64,000 nt of DNA from Anseranas semipalmata (taxonomy: Eukaryota > Chordata > Aves > Anseriformes > Anseranatidae). Every line of letters starts with the position of its first letter. Position 1 is the first letter of the stretch. The DNA is taken from positions 598,821-662,820 of the forward strand of contig VXAA01005234.1 in assembly GCA_013399115.1 (NCBI GenBank). The letters run 5' to 3'. This document shows, piece after piece, positions 44,846 through 58,690 of this stretch. The notes under the pieces are model-generated. The model worked only from the letters and a program-made list of their open reading frames with translations. It searched no databases and had not been told where the DNA came from. The translations under genes and the position numbers were made by a program.

Positions 44846-47800
44846 GTAAGGCACGCCGCCTTCGCTGGAGTCACGCAGGTGCTGTTCAGCAGCCTGCGTA
44901 TTTTTGTCGCAACTTTCCCCTTGGCTCTCGCAGCCCGGGTCACTGTATACCTGGATCAATGTGGCATGCTGGACACGGCGGTAAAAATTAGCCCTGACAT
45001 TTTCATGTTTGTTCCGTCATGATGTCTGCATGTAGCATAAATTGTTGGCCGGGGGATGATAATATTTAATAACTTGTTAGCAAGGGTTGTTATTCTGGAG
45101 TAATTTCAAGCAGGCTGGTTTTTAAAATGGGCTGCCTCTCAGAATGTTGATTTGCTAGAAATGAGATCTTGGCGCCTAGTTCTGAAGTTTAGGGTTGTTG
45201 ATTTTTTTGTTTTGTTGGTTTTTTCTTTTTGAATTAACTGAATAGAGGCATGGTGTTCTGAACAGCTTTTTACTTCATTTCACAATTTTTTCTGGAACTG
45301 TTGCTCAACTAGAGATTCCGTAAAGAGTGTTACATTACGGTACGTAATCTTTCACTTTCTGAATGATTAAACACAACTATTTAATCTTGGCAAGTATCTG
45401 TGGTGGTTTAGGAAAAGTAATTGAGTTAGTCTGGCCAAGGAAGGTCGAGGGGGAGTGAATAGATTATTTCTGGTTTCTGTGTTGAGCATACAAGTCTTCT
45501 TCGTAGGAGTCTCCCGTTTCCCTTTTCGTTTTAAAAAATTCATATATTTAGACTATTGGTGAAACTCGATCCTGCTTTTACATTACTGGGGAAGTCCTTA
45601 GGCATGTTTAAAGTGAATGTTAAAGTGGAAGTGCGTCTCTGGTAAACGAAGCAATGTTTTCTGGGGGTAATTGTGACTTGGCATTGAAATTGTTTAATTA
45701 TCAAGAATAGGGCATTAGTTTTTGTGGCTAACTTTTGGGGAAGGAGAAAATTGCATGGAGCCTTAAAGATGGAACAAAAAAAGACTGACCTTCTCTACAG
45801 CCTTAAGAGCTTGCATAATGTGCATATTTTACTTATTCTAGAAACATTAGGGTCCAGCTGGATGAGGAACTTTCTTCAAGTTTATGAGCAGCTTCTGCTC
45901 CTTTGGAACATGCTTTCCCAACGGCCTCTTCTAAATAGTGCATTTACTGAAAACTAGCACAAAAGATAAGATCTGGTTCTGTGAGCAGTAAGCCAAAAGG
46001 CGCTATGACCATTTTTTAAAATACAGGCTTACTTAGAAGTGTTTTTCCAGTATAAAGGACATCTATATGCTTGAGTTTTGGTGCTTTTTGTAGCAGTGTG
46101 GTTGCAGGTCCACATTTCTTGTGAACAGCTTGTTCTGTATGCTTTTCTTGGATATCACACCCGTATGGAGCTTAATGGAATTTCTGTATGTGTTAATGGC
46201 AATGTTAACTATTTTGTATTTACATAGCCAGAGTTAATTATTAGTTAGTAAAAGCATAAATATTGACAGAGCCTGGCTTGTACTATAGGACTCACATGAG
46301 TGTAGCCAAGCTCTGTGCAAGTGTTAGGAACAATGTAAATAAACAGGTCATATTTAAGATTTGGAAGAGAAAGTACCAAGAAGGAAAGAAGAGCCAAGCT
46401 GATGCCCAGTTAACCACACTGAGGAGAATGAGGTTGTATCAGGAAGGTATCTAATACCATGGTTCTGCCTGGCCCTGGCAAAGGGATTGTGGGCACCACT
46501 GTTCAGAACTGAGTCTGGAAGTGCTTATTCTACAGGATTTTGCATTCGAGGATTTATTAATCTCTAGGTAAATTCCTGCTGAAGTGTGCGATAGCTGGAG
46601 AAAACTGTCTTGTGACTCTTCAACAGAGGAAGATGACATCTAGACCAAGCTGAATAATGAGAATGAGATTTGTTAATCTTGAGGTTTTAAAATAGGAAAA
46701 AGAAATTTGCAGTGTCAAATAGTCAACATCCCTTTTCAATTTCCATTGCATTTCCTAGCAACTGAATTGGAGTTAGTCTTGCAAGTCATAGTAGATTGAA
46801 ATGCTTTTTAGAAGAGTCTGTGTAGAAACACTTGCACTTATGGTCAAAGTGACACCAGCAGTTTCTTAATTTTTAAATGTTTTGTCAGCATGACCAAAGA
46901 GTTGGAGACTAGAATGTTGCACAACTTGTACTGGGTTTAAAAGAAAAACCTTGATGTAACCTTGTTCAAACATAATGTTTTAGGTATTGGTGATTTCCAA
47001 GTATCTTGCTGTCTGACAAGGTTCCAGTAGCCCAGCTTTTGATAGATCTCTAGCTGTGTGTTTAAGATGTTTGTTCTGAAGTTTTCTGGAAAGAATGCTC
47101 ACACTTCTTAAATTGAGGGGGAAAGAAGTAAAAATGGTTTGGGTGACCCCTTGTTTTGTTTGTTTTGGTTTTGGTTAAGTGCCTTAAATTGTGTCATTTT
47201 TTTGTTACGTGGATTGATGTATTTCCAAGATCATTCTCATGTTTGTTAAGGATAAAGTATTTCAATCAGGCTCCTGTCATGTAATGAAACTGCACTACAT
47301 ATTAAATGCTGGCTCTCAAAACAAACACACACACAAACCTGTTAAGGTCTAGCACCTTGGAAGAGAGTTTGTGCTTGCACAAGAAGTAAGGGTGGAGGTG
47401 TGGTTTAGATGTTGTATCTGTCCCTCATCCTTCTGCTGTAGCCTCGCTTGGTGGTCTGAGGCAAGAACACAGAAAAGGCCCTGCATCTATTTCCTAATAT
47501 ATCAATTCTGTATGCAAGCAATATTTGCTACTGCGGGCACAAATCATGACAGAAGTTTTATGGCATACTAAATGCAGCAAATCCCCTGCAAGCAAATGCA
47601 AGTTATGCCTTGCTTTAGTTGAAGATGGCTAACAGGTAGGAGGTGAATATGTATAAACAGTGAGTGCATCACCACTGTTCAACTACTTAAAATCAGTAAT
47701 TTTTAACAGTGGTATTGACCAAGTAATGCCTTAAATTGAATGGGGTTCTTTGCTGTATTGTATAATAACCCTTAGATGTTTTCTGTTATGTTTCAGTTCA

Positions 47801-50800
47801 GGCTTAGTCTATGCCTGGTCTGGAAACTTGGTCTATGACAAGTCTGGAAATGCTCTGCTGATGTATGTATGCTTATAAAGTGCCCCCACAGACTATACAG
47901 TCAAAAATAAGATATACAGAGAAGACTATGTGAGGCAGCGGTGCAGAGAGGTTTGATCTATAGCAGTCATTTCAGTAGCAGTCTATGGTGCAGAAATAGT
48001 CATTGGTGGTTCCCTAAAGAGCTTAAAAACAGTACCGGGAGGAGATTGTGGGGGAAGAAGTGGAAACGAAAGGCTTCAGAAAATGTTGGTCCTGCTTTTT
48101 TAAATGTCATATTTTTCTCTTTTCAAAGTGTGCTTTCAAGTATTAGATATAGGGTTACTGTAGAGGCTGAAATGGAGTGAAATTGAAGTAGGCAGTAACA
48201 TGGGGAGGGGGGTGAAAGAAGAATGATCTAAAAATAGGATGTGAGGAGTTAGGTGGGGTGTTAGGAGTAAGTTAGCCAATCATATCCTCAGTATTTAATT
48301 TAGTACTTTAAAGTTTGCCTTTCTTTGGGTCAGGAAAAAAAAACATTAATATGAATCAAAGTATTATATTTAACCGTCTGAAATGAAAGTAGACAAACAG
48401 CAGGTGTCTTGTATAAATTGTATGTGTGTATATACACAAATGAAGTCCCAAGAGAACTGCCTTTTTGTATGTGTGTATGCAGGCATTATGCAAACAAACA
48501 GAAGGGGATTGTAGACAGGTCTCTGAGTTTGGTTTCGCCTTGATCTTCAGAAGAAACTTGTGAACCTAAGGATTTGCTCTCGGTTGTGCTACCGAATGCA
48601 GGATCTGGTCCAGCTCCGGTAGCTTCCATATGTCAGCAAGTTTGCCCGCCTAATATTTTGACTGTAAAATTACAGTGAAAGAGCCAATGCTGTTCAGATC
48701 CAGCAAGTACAAAAGTAATCAGACTCTACACGGTGCTGTCAGTTAAATCCTGGTACAGGAGCACCCATCTAACAACTTATACAACTTCAGAGTTACCTCG
48801 CATGCTGAACTCCTATTTGGGACAGTGAAGAACTCATTTTGTAGAGCACCAGGGGCAAACCCTTCCGTGAGTGCTTTTCTCATGATATTAGCACATAAGG
48901 TGACTCTCCTTGACTGAGTACACTTCAGCTTTTCTTTAAAGGGGGCGATTATATAATAATTTTGGCCCAAAAGATGGGGAAGGGGTTTTAAGATGTCTGT
49001 TCTATGTTACAAAGAGAGCTAGCACTGGAATCCTGAAGCAGTAGTTATGTTAGCTTATCACTGCACCTCAGCTACTGTGCTGTGGTTACTGGGGGATGCT
49101 GCCCTGATGGTGCTTTATACTGCTTTGGTAGCTAATCTAGCTAGCAACCTGCCACGGCAATACGTGTTGCGCAGTAGATATATTGTAGCTGAACTGGTAG
49201 CAGTACCTTCCCATTTATTCTTCTGTGGGGTAGAAGATAACTATTTTGCAACTGGATGTAGAGATGTACTAGATGCAGAGGGTGTTAGTTGGTGTTATCT
49301 CGCCATTAAACCTTTCCAGTGTGGTGTAGATCATCTGCAAATGGCAGTTGCAGTCTGTGCATGTCATCTACTTGGTGTCTATAATTTGCAGCATGGCTGG
49401 GTCTGGTTTTCCTACCTTACAAGACATTTTTTTTCCTGTCCAGAGATGGGAAAAAAAGTGATCTAAGTCACAATCAAAATCTATTTTAAAATGCAGCAAA
49501 AAATATTAGAATCGATTCCCACATGCCTTCTCCCTGTTCCCTCTGGAATTCAAAATTTTACTTTGGGTAGAGAAAGGCTTCACAGCCAAACTGAAGTTGG
49601 CGTGTATGTCCAGATGTGGCTGGGTGAAAGCAGAACTCTTCTGACAAGCTTGGTTGATGCACTTTAACATTTTCAGTTACAGCTTTTGGTTTTGAAGCTT
49701 GATATTGGAAGATTTGCTGCTTTCATTCGCCTTTATTGACTGTGCCAAGGAAAAGAGAACATTCTGTTTGGGGAACTTCTCCTTTTAAAAAGTTGTTGTA
49801 TAATAAGTAGTTGTACAAAAAACATGGACTGGCTGCCCTCCTGAACTGTGTTTTAGATGAAGTAATATTTACATTTTGTAGTGCTTACCTTGGCTTCCCT
49901 TCCATCTCATTTACTATGTATGTTGTTGTCTGCATCCCTCCTTTCAAACGCAATTGTACTGCAGAAATTGTTTCCATTCTTTGGATGGGCTTTTTGGCTG
50001 TAAATACTGTAATTTAGAAAGAGAAATGGAAGTTTTAAAACCAGCCCTGTTAAGATCTGTCATGAATCTCATGGGATACTTGAACACACAGCTGTAATGA
50101 ACTCCTAAGCAGCCTCTGCATTGTTGGACACTCTCAATTATCCCTTTGATTTTTGTAGCAGTGAAGAACAAATAAATGAAAGACTTGGTGAATGATAGTG
50201 GAGAGTATGGAAGATGTAGATAATGCCTCAGCGTGAAGTCTGTTCCTTCCTGCCTTGTCTCTGCCAGTTATTCTGCTTCCTCCTCTAAGCTTTAGTACTC
50301 TAGATGGCTAGTTCTTGTTGGCTGACTGCAGCAATCCCGCTGAATCTAGATTAGCCTCTGATTTTAACCCTAATTTCTCTTTCTTCCTAAGCACTGCTGA
50401 ACAAATCTCTGTCCCTCCATTTCTAGCCTGCATTCCAATTTTGTGCTCCCAAACTTATTGTCTTGTGTTCAGTCCCTGCGCTCTTATCCAGCACTTTTCT
50501 GTTTCCCAGACACCTCTCAGTGATGCTTTTTTGCCAAGTTTTCTGCAGCTCTCTTGATTACCTCCACTGCTGTTTGGATCAGAGCATGTTAACTGTGAAT
50601 TGGTATGGATGATTGTGAATGGACCTGCAAAAAGCTTCACAGCAATTCTGGTCTACTGATGTAGGGGCAGAACAATGTTATGGTTTTTTTTTCTTCCAAT
50701 TATTTTTGTTTTTCCATATACCAGTATGTTTCTTAACTCTATGCTACTGTTGATGCAGCACTGAAAGGAGCTTAGCGGCAGCTAGGGACTTCTTGTTAAT

Positions 50801-53800
50801 TACTGTGGTGCTTAATGTTGTTGAGTACGGATGTATGCAGTAGTGTCTTAAAGTAATGCAAGTGTTCACTTTAACCCTATTTGTTAGCAATTTTCTCTGT
50901 TGCTGTCATTTGTTTAACTGTGATAGGAGGAAATGTGAGAAAAGAAAATATAGGTAATGTCCTACTTATAAAGAAAAATGCTATAAGAAGTCCTTGTGTG
51001 TGGATAATTAGATCCTTTGCACCTTGTTTCTCAAAATGAACAAGTACTTGATAGATGGAGGACAGAAAACTAATTGTAAATACATTCTACAAGCTGCAAG
51101 TACTGTGAGTAGAGCTGCATGTATGCTGGCAGCAGTTTTCACTGTTCTTTGTGATGTTAAAATCTAGATTTTTCTTCATATTTACTTTAATTACTGCTCT
51201 TGGTTTTTCAGGATAGCTGACTAGGAAATGTGAAATTTGAGTTGTCCACAAGGAAATTATTCATGTGTTAATGCTGCTTATTTCTTAGACTTTTTGCAGC
51301 TGTGCCTGAGATCTATAGGTGATCCCTAAAATTAAGCTTTATTTTGTGATGCTCCTGGAACTTTATATTACAGATCAAAAGATCGTTGGACAAAATATGT
51401 AGTGCTGCTGTTCCAAGCTCTCCTATTTTGTAGTCTTGTGTAGGAGGAGCATTTAAAGGCAGTTCCTGGAGGGTGGGTGCTGTATGGATTAGAAAGACTT
51501 GCACCAGCCGGCTGGGTTCTCTCTCTAGGCTGCCGTCCCCCACGCCTTGCTGTAGGATTAATGACCTAAAAGCACTGGTTGCTTCTGTGTGATCTGAAAT
51601 TAGTTGGCATGTGCTTTGAGGTTATGGACAGAATCTTGAACTTTGTGCTCTCAAAAATATAATTTTGATAATTTAGCATAGTAAGGTTCCCTCCCCCCCC
51701 CCCCCCCTTTTTTTTTTTTTAAAGCTGCAGGAATGGGAACAAATACTGTTCCATTTCACGGCTTGCGTAAACTCTCCTGAGATGTGTGTTTCTTCCCAGC
51801 CTTGTTTATGTTGCGTTTTGTTTTCCAAAGTCTTCTCACAGTAGTCTTCTAAGAGTGTCCTTGCAGTCTTGGCAAATAGAAGCCTTGCTTTAGACAAAGT
51901 TTATTTTTGACTACGGCCTTGCTGATGCTAATGAGTAGTGCTGGGAGACTGAAGTCTGAGAGTGTCTCTGGTGAGGTACTCCCCTCAGTCCCGGGGTGGA
52001 AACCTGTCGCTTCAGAATGCTTCCCTGTGTGCAGGCTGCCTGGCTTGCGAGTGCCTCGGTGTAGAACACAAGTTCAAGCTATCTGTGGTCATACCAATAT
52101 TGAAAAGTGGTTACACTAGTGTTTAGAAGCTGTGTGCCACATCTGAAGAAAAATGGATGGTGAATTATGATGGTAAATGGCAAGAAAACTCAAACTGTAG
52201 CTGTAAGAATGGGGAATTGGAATAAGGTGGCTAGATGGAAGAGTACATGTGAATCGCTGATCGTGGAGATGAGAAGTTTCTGCTTAAGTTATCAGGGTCT
52301 TGTAAAGAGGAACAGTGTTTTAAAGTAGACTTTGAAAGGTCATTGCGCTGAAGGAGCGCTTTCATAGCTGGCTAACGGTTCCTCAGATTAGACATGGATG
52401 GTATTTATCAAAAACTAGTGGAAGAGTAGTAATCATCTGAAGTGGTTCGCTCAGCCATTCTTCAGATTATTTTGCCTTAAAACATTAAATGTATTATGTT
52501 GTTTACATTCTTAAAATATCAATGCAGCCTAAGACTTGATGCTTTGTTTCTTAAGTTTAAAACCTGGCTTCATATACGTTTTTTAATAGCTAAGGGACAT
52601 GTAATCTTGCTTTAGCAAGTGAGTCCTACAGCAATTCACAATATTCATTTAATGTGTGTGGTGCAGTATAGTGTGCAGTTAAGTGTAAGTTCTAATAAAT
52701 GTGCACATTGTTTAATTTTGGTTTTTACTGTTTCTATAGGGAATGAAACTTTAACAAGAAGTCTATGTTAAAGCCTGGCTAACAGTAAGAGAGGCAAGGT
52801 GTAGAAGAAATGCCTTGATGACAAGGTAGGGAAGACATTGAAAGATATTTTTAACAGGGTTCTGTTCTGATTTGACAGAGTTCCTGTGATATTTGAAGTG
52901 CTTCTGTTTTGTTCCCTGGTTGTGTGCTTGCTAGGAAGAAAATATCTGTGAAAAAGGGCTTGTCTCACTTTTGCTAGGTGACTTTATAAATATGGGGAAG
53001 GGGTGAAGGGTTTTTCCCTGGGTAATTGCAGTTATTCACATGTTCTCTAGACTGTTGAACTCCTAATGTGATTTGTGCAGTGTCATGGCTGAGAAACGGT
53101 TCTGAGTAGCTGTAGTGGGACTGACTGATCCAGTTAACTTCATTTTGCTCTTACATGATTAGTCTCCACATTTCTGTGTGTTGGCAGCATACTTCAGCGG
53201 GATAACACTGCGGTACGCTCATAAGACTGAAATGCTAGGAGCTGTTAGAACTTTACTGACCGTTTTTTAAAATTGGTCACTGATTTATCTGTCTGTCTAC
53301 TCTTTGTGTGCCTTTAAAGGAAGGAAGGTCTTGGTATACAAGTATATGATGAATGATTTTAAAAAAATTGATTTCATCATTGTGTAATGAAATTTTGAGC
53401 TGCTTTAAAGAAAGGTGTGTTGCAGTGCCCTGCATTGGTTTCCAACCTATGCTAGGAGATGTTCATTCCTTGTTTACAAACAGAATATCTCTATGGAGTC
53501 AGGCTAACAAAGTAAAATGTCACCTGCTTTAGACAGCTAATGGACCTAATAGTTTATTAGTTCTAATTTCTTGGTATTCTCAAAAGAAAATACAGGAATG
53601 AATGGGAAGATGGCAAGTTTAAAAGGTTACAAGGCAGTTGTGTGTATATCTGAATGAGGTAGGCTAGCGAAACTTCTCATGGAGTTGCATGGTCCTTACT
53701 GCTGTCTCTTACAGGGTTGTGTTCCTCTTGCGCATGCAGCAGGCATACAAGTAAACCCTTTCTGCTGTCTGGGAAAGCTGGCTCCTGGAAAGAAGCTGGC

Positions 53801-56800
53801 AATGCCAGAGCTGTTCTTGTGGCCTGCAGCCCACTTCCGAGTTATCTCTGCAGAAGTCTATGGCTAGGAGCAGGCTGTATGAATCGTCGGTATTTTTTTC
53901 CCTTGGAAATAGTGCATGTATAGTAAGCTTTGCATTTTGTGAAGTATCACGCCTGTTGCTGCAGCACAGGTAGAACATGCAGCATATCCATGTTAGTTCT
54001 TGTCATGTGGTGGGGGAAAAAAGCTGAAGTGTACTTCCCTCTTGTACTACTTGAATGAGAAATGTGATCTGTTCAGAAATCTTGGACACTGATTTAGTTA
54101 TCTAAAAATGTGAGCTTGTATAAAATCATGCCTCTGAACTTGTGTTTGTTTTCTAAATGAGAGTTGCGGATAGCTTAGAGCAAGTAGAAAAACTTTGTTG
54201 GAAGTAAAATAAGTTAGCATGTATGCTCTTCCTTCACAATTCAGTGGTGTGATCAGTCCCCGTGATACTCTATTTAGCACAAAAGGGTCAGCCTCCTCTA
54301 AACCTGATCATCTTTCCTGTGTTAGTCAACTGTTTAACACTTTTACAGCAGACTCATTCTCTTTTTAGCACCAGCATTAGACCTGTAGTGTTAGATCACA
54401 AAGCTAATTTTTCACATTAATCTCTTCTCTGCAGTTCCTAAAATGCCGGAAGCTAAGAATTAAAACAGCCGTGGTATTTAAGCAGAAAAAATTATTAATT
54501 AGTATTTCATGAATGTTTATTAAATTGAATACACAATGAAACTGACTTTACCCTTTGTCTTTCAGCAAAGTAATCAAGCTAGTTTTGTGGATCTGTGGCA
54601 AGATTATCTCATTGTTTCTCCTGTTCCCAATCTTTTTAGAAACAGTAAAAAGTACTTTTTTTCTCTCACTCTTACTTAGTCGCAATCTGCAAAGTCTCTG
54701 TGTGTTTCCTGATATGTCCTTACAAGTCAATTTGCAATTTGTAAAGACACTTTTCTTACTGATATTCATGATGTTTAAATTGTAGTGGTATAAATTATAT
54801 ACAGTGCATTAAATTGTCATAAAATGGCTTTAAGACCATATATTGCTGGGATCCACACTTGTTAGCAGGGACTTTTGTAAGAGGTTGTTTATGATCCCTT
54901 GGCATTCTCTTCAGAGTTTGTATATGCTTTTGCAAAGGCAGGCTTCACCACTGCCATCCTCCTTCCCTCTATTGTTTGCTTTCGCTCCAGACGCGCAGCC
55001 TTTAGTCCCCGGATGACTGAAGTGCAGAGAAGCAATAGTAGCTGCTTCTCAGTGTGTCACCATTAATGTTGCATTTCACCTGGGAACGACTTCAAGAAGC
55101 ATGTTTGTGCAGTGCGACTTTATTTCTGTGGGTGTTTGTTTTGTTTTGCTTTCCCCTAGAAGTTGACTTGCAATACTGTGTGATGTATATAATTATAATG
55201 TGCTTCAGAATACTTTTAGGGTAAGAGTTTTTATTCAGATTCATCAGTTCTTGTGAAATTGCTTTTCACATAATGATTATTCGTCACTCTGAATTAGCTC
55301 ATATTACATACCCTCTTTCTGTGGCCTGTTAACATAAAGTTTGCATAAATCTCCTCTCACGGTAAACAGATATTGAAAATTAGAGTATCACAGCAGCTCC
55401 AGTAAAGTCTGAGTTGGCTTGAATAAAGTACCACTGAATTGTTTTGATCTCTTCTGCATTTCATCCCCTTTTTAGCTGTGAGGCTTTGTATCAGCAATCA
55501 AAGATCTGAAGGGGTGATGCATCGTCAGCTAGGCCTTTTTTCTTCCCTTTTCTAGAAGTTGTATTAAAGTGTGAAAGTCTTGCTGACTTGGGTATTACTT
55601 GCTATATAACCTTAGGAAGCAAATGTGTGTGATAGCAGGTGTTTGTATGTAGGGGATTCTAATTTTATCTGGTTATAAATGAGGAGAGCTTGTCCCAGTT
55701 TTTCTTGTGTGCTTTTGGGAATGAATGTTTGAATCTGATGATTTAGCTATAAACTTAATCTGAAATAATTAATGATGAGGCTTATCGTTTGAGGTAGGTG
55801 TTATTCTTCAGTATTGAAGTATATACATCTTTCCATTTACTTGTGATGTTGTCTTGGTTTTGAATCTAGAATAGTGTGTTGCTAATACCCTGAAGTTACA
55901 GGACTTGCTTGCCATTTTAACACTCATGGTTCATGTGATTATTTTTAAGCTAATAAAATATTATTTCCTTTTTAACTTGGACATTGTGAAGCATTCTACA
56001 AATTGGTGTAGTTTTGTGAAATAGTACAAATAAGGAAAGGAGCAAAACAAATTTCTATCTGAATTTTCAAGATGAAGTTCAGTTTTGGAGTGTTTCTGTT
56101 GCTTTGTACTGAGCCTGTGGTTACAGGAGTATTTTTTTAAATGTAGCAATGTAAGACATAATCAGCTTTCAGTCCACCTGCTGTCTTCTCAAGTCTTTTA
56201 ATTTAATGGAAAACTTCTTTTTCACCAGAGCTCATGATGGGTAAGCATTGAGTTTAAACTATCTGGTTGCTAGCTTTTAGTTTGGCAGCCCTTTCTGCCT
56301 GAGCAGTTTTTGAAGAATACTTTATTATATGCATCTTCTGAACTGTCTTTGATCATAGTTCATTTCTGATCTGCTTTATAAAGTATTCATTTTTGTCTTC
56401 ATGCATTTCTTGATACATTCTCAAATGATACTGCTTTTTAAAAGCAACTATTTAAGCTCTGATATAAATCTGTTTTGTTCTTCTCTCCCTCCTTAATAAG
56501 AACAAATGATTGCCCAGTGCATTGTAGCTTTAAAATACTGTTTTAGCTTATCCTTTGGTTTAGAGTGAGTACTGGTTGATAAAGATAAAAGTTGTCATGA
56601 CAGTTAAAATGTTACTTACTGTAGGTAAGTTTTGCAGGGAATTGTTATGTTACAAAATATTTAGGATTTCAGTTATGTTAGCTAAAAAATATTAGTGTTT
56701 GGTACTGCATTAGAGTTTAAAGATGCTTTATGAAATTTCTGTAGCTTTTCATGCATTTGTGGCTTGCCTGTTCTGGAATTGTTGAAGCCAGATGTCCAGT

Positions 56801-58360
56801 GAAATAATAGGCACATGCAGTGGTTGAATTTGTATGTCTTCGCATATATGACTCAAGGAAGAATTTGAATTTGTAATCATTACTCTCATATATGGCTAAT
56901 TCAGTGATGTATTCCAGATATTTTTAAAACAGCTGAATTTAGGTTAAATTAAGCTTAGTTTGGCAGCTACAGTCTGTCTTCTCTCAGAAAACAATCTGAA
57001 CAATTATTTACAAACTGTTACATTGCTGTATGTTGATGATTGATTGTTTCCAAGGAATCGTGTGTCCTAAGGTGCCCCATATTGCTTACTAACCAGGTAG
57101 GAAGAAATGCAAGTTGGATAGTTTAGGATGTTTTCCTGTTGTTTTTCTTGAATAACCTTAAAAATAAATGTTTTTCATTCCCTTGTGACATTGGCAGCTA
57201 GTCAAGTCACTTACTCCGGCAAAATACAAACTATGTACAAAATAAGAGGAGGAAGATGGAATTGCCTTTCTTGCAGTGGTGAATGGGGCTGATAGTAGTG
57301 ATCAGGCACAGGTTGATGTTTTCCATTCTTGAGCCAGAGTCAGGCACTGGAAGTCTGAGGTCAGCTTGGAGCAACTGGATTATAGACACACTATCGACCT
57401 AGGATATAAATTCTGTTTGTGGAGTTACTGAATGTTAGTAAGCTCTTGAAACTGCTGTTGCAACAGTTTCTCTTGCACTAAAGTTTTTCACCCAAATAAA
57501 ATTAATTCAACAAAAGGGTATCTTAAATAGTTTATCTGGTTTACAAAGTTTAGAACTTGATGACAATAAAGTTCCTGAAGCTACTTTAGCAAGGTTCTAG
57601 CACATCGAGGAGGTGATTTAGATGAAGATTTTTAACCCGTTTCTCAATATTCTGCAACAGGGTGGAAGGTATTTTCTTTATTTGCAAAATCAAGCTATTT
57701 AATAAGATGTGAGGTTTAAGTGACTGGCAAAGATATTCAAGAGTCTCTGGCAAAGAGGTAACTAAATCTCCTGATACATTGCACACTGTTTTCAAGGCCA
57801 TCTTTTCATCATAGAAGTGTTACTCTGTCCTGTTCTGAAATTCATTTACAACATTGGTAGCAAACACTGCAAAAAACACTATACAAAAAGAATTCATATG
57901 TAAAGAATCTTTTATCAATATGTTCCAGGAAGGAAGAATATAATTTCCCAATACAATTTGGCTGGAACAGTGGGACTATATTCCTTCTCATTATGAAAAG
58001 CTTCATGTGGTCTTGAATATTATTGTTTCACAGTGGTCTGTACTCCATTGTAGTTGACTTAGTTTAAATGTTTTATATAAAACATTTGGTATATTACTGG
58101 TGTATTGCTGCATATGGATGGGTTGCGTATTGAGGATCTGAGTCCCAAAATTTTATGAAATAACCTGGTATCAACTCCTAACACGCAAAATGGAAAATAT
58201 TACATTATCTGATGATAGATCTTGAATTCTTTTGTATTCTTCTATTGTGTTTTCATTTATTTTTAAAGGAAATTATAAGAGATCAGAAATAATCAAATTA
58301 TTCTTACTTTATATTATTGCAAATTTTCTGTTTTAATGATTTATATTTCTTTCCTACCAG
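44846..58360 (+). other. DENND4A: DENND4A intron 1
   Basis: A 13.5 kb AT-rich intron in the 5' UTR. It holds a C15/T13 tract (51693-51720) and two open frames without recognised function (plus 49047-49466; minus 57586-57801). No other exon or RNA gene was recognised. Confidence 0.6.
51693..51720. repeat. C15-T13 homopurine/homopyrimidine tract
   Basis: Fifteen C followed by thirteen T, a mirror-asymmetric pyrimidine run. Such tracts are prone to non-B structure and sequencing error, so the stated length is uncertain. Confidence 0.85.
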
Positions 58361-58690
58361 TTTGAACATCTTGTAATGGAAGATGGAAGACAAAGGGGCT
58401 CGTGTTGCTGACTACTTTGTTGTCGCAGGATTAACAGATATTTCAAAACCACTAGAGGAAGAAATCCACTTCAATGATGCTTGCCATAAAATTGCTAAAC
58501 CAAAAGAACCTATTACAGATGTAACAGTAATTATTAAATCCCTAGGGGAGGAAGTTCCTCAGGGATATAAATGCATAGATGTTACTCCCTCAGGACTGTC
58601 TGCAGATCTCAATAATGGCAGTCTTGTAGGACCACAGATATACCTTTGTTATCGCCGGGGAAGGGATAAGCCCCCACTTACTGATTTGGG
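58361..58690 (+). CDS. DENND4A: DENND4A first coding exon (22 bases of 5' UTR, then start)
   Basis: Acceptor CCTACCAG ends at 58360; donor GTGAGT starts at 58691. The start ATG is at 58383-58385, and an in-frame TAA at 58374-58376 rules out an upstream extension within this exon. An ATG at 58376 is in another frame. The exon encodes 102 residues, ending [12 protein letters not shown], plus two bases of a Gly codon. I recall the mammalian N-terminus as MIEDKG; here it is MEDKG, one residue shorter. Confidence 0.94.

Larger units (their letters stand above)
43600..44860 (+). promoter_or_regulatory. DENND4A: Probable DENND4A CpG-island promoter (mostly in a gap)
   Basis: GC content rises sharply from about 43617, with many CpGs at 43780-43904 and 44591-44760, flanking a 686-base N run. 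It is the only GC-rich block upstream of the DENND4A coding exons on this side. No TATA box is visible. Two donor-like sites follow GC-rich sequence: CCGCAG/GTGAGC at 43646/43647 and TCCAG/GTAAGG at 44845/44846. Alternative first exons are therefore possible. Confidence 0.6.

Noticed and set aside
43819..44943. 374-codon minus-strand open frame
   Set aside because: Most of it is the run of N; the flanks are GC-rich promoter sequence.
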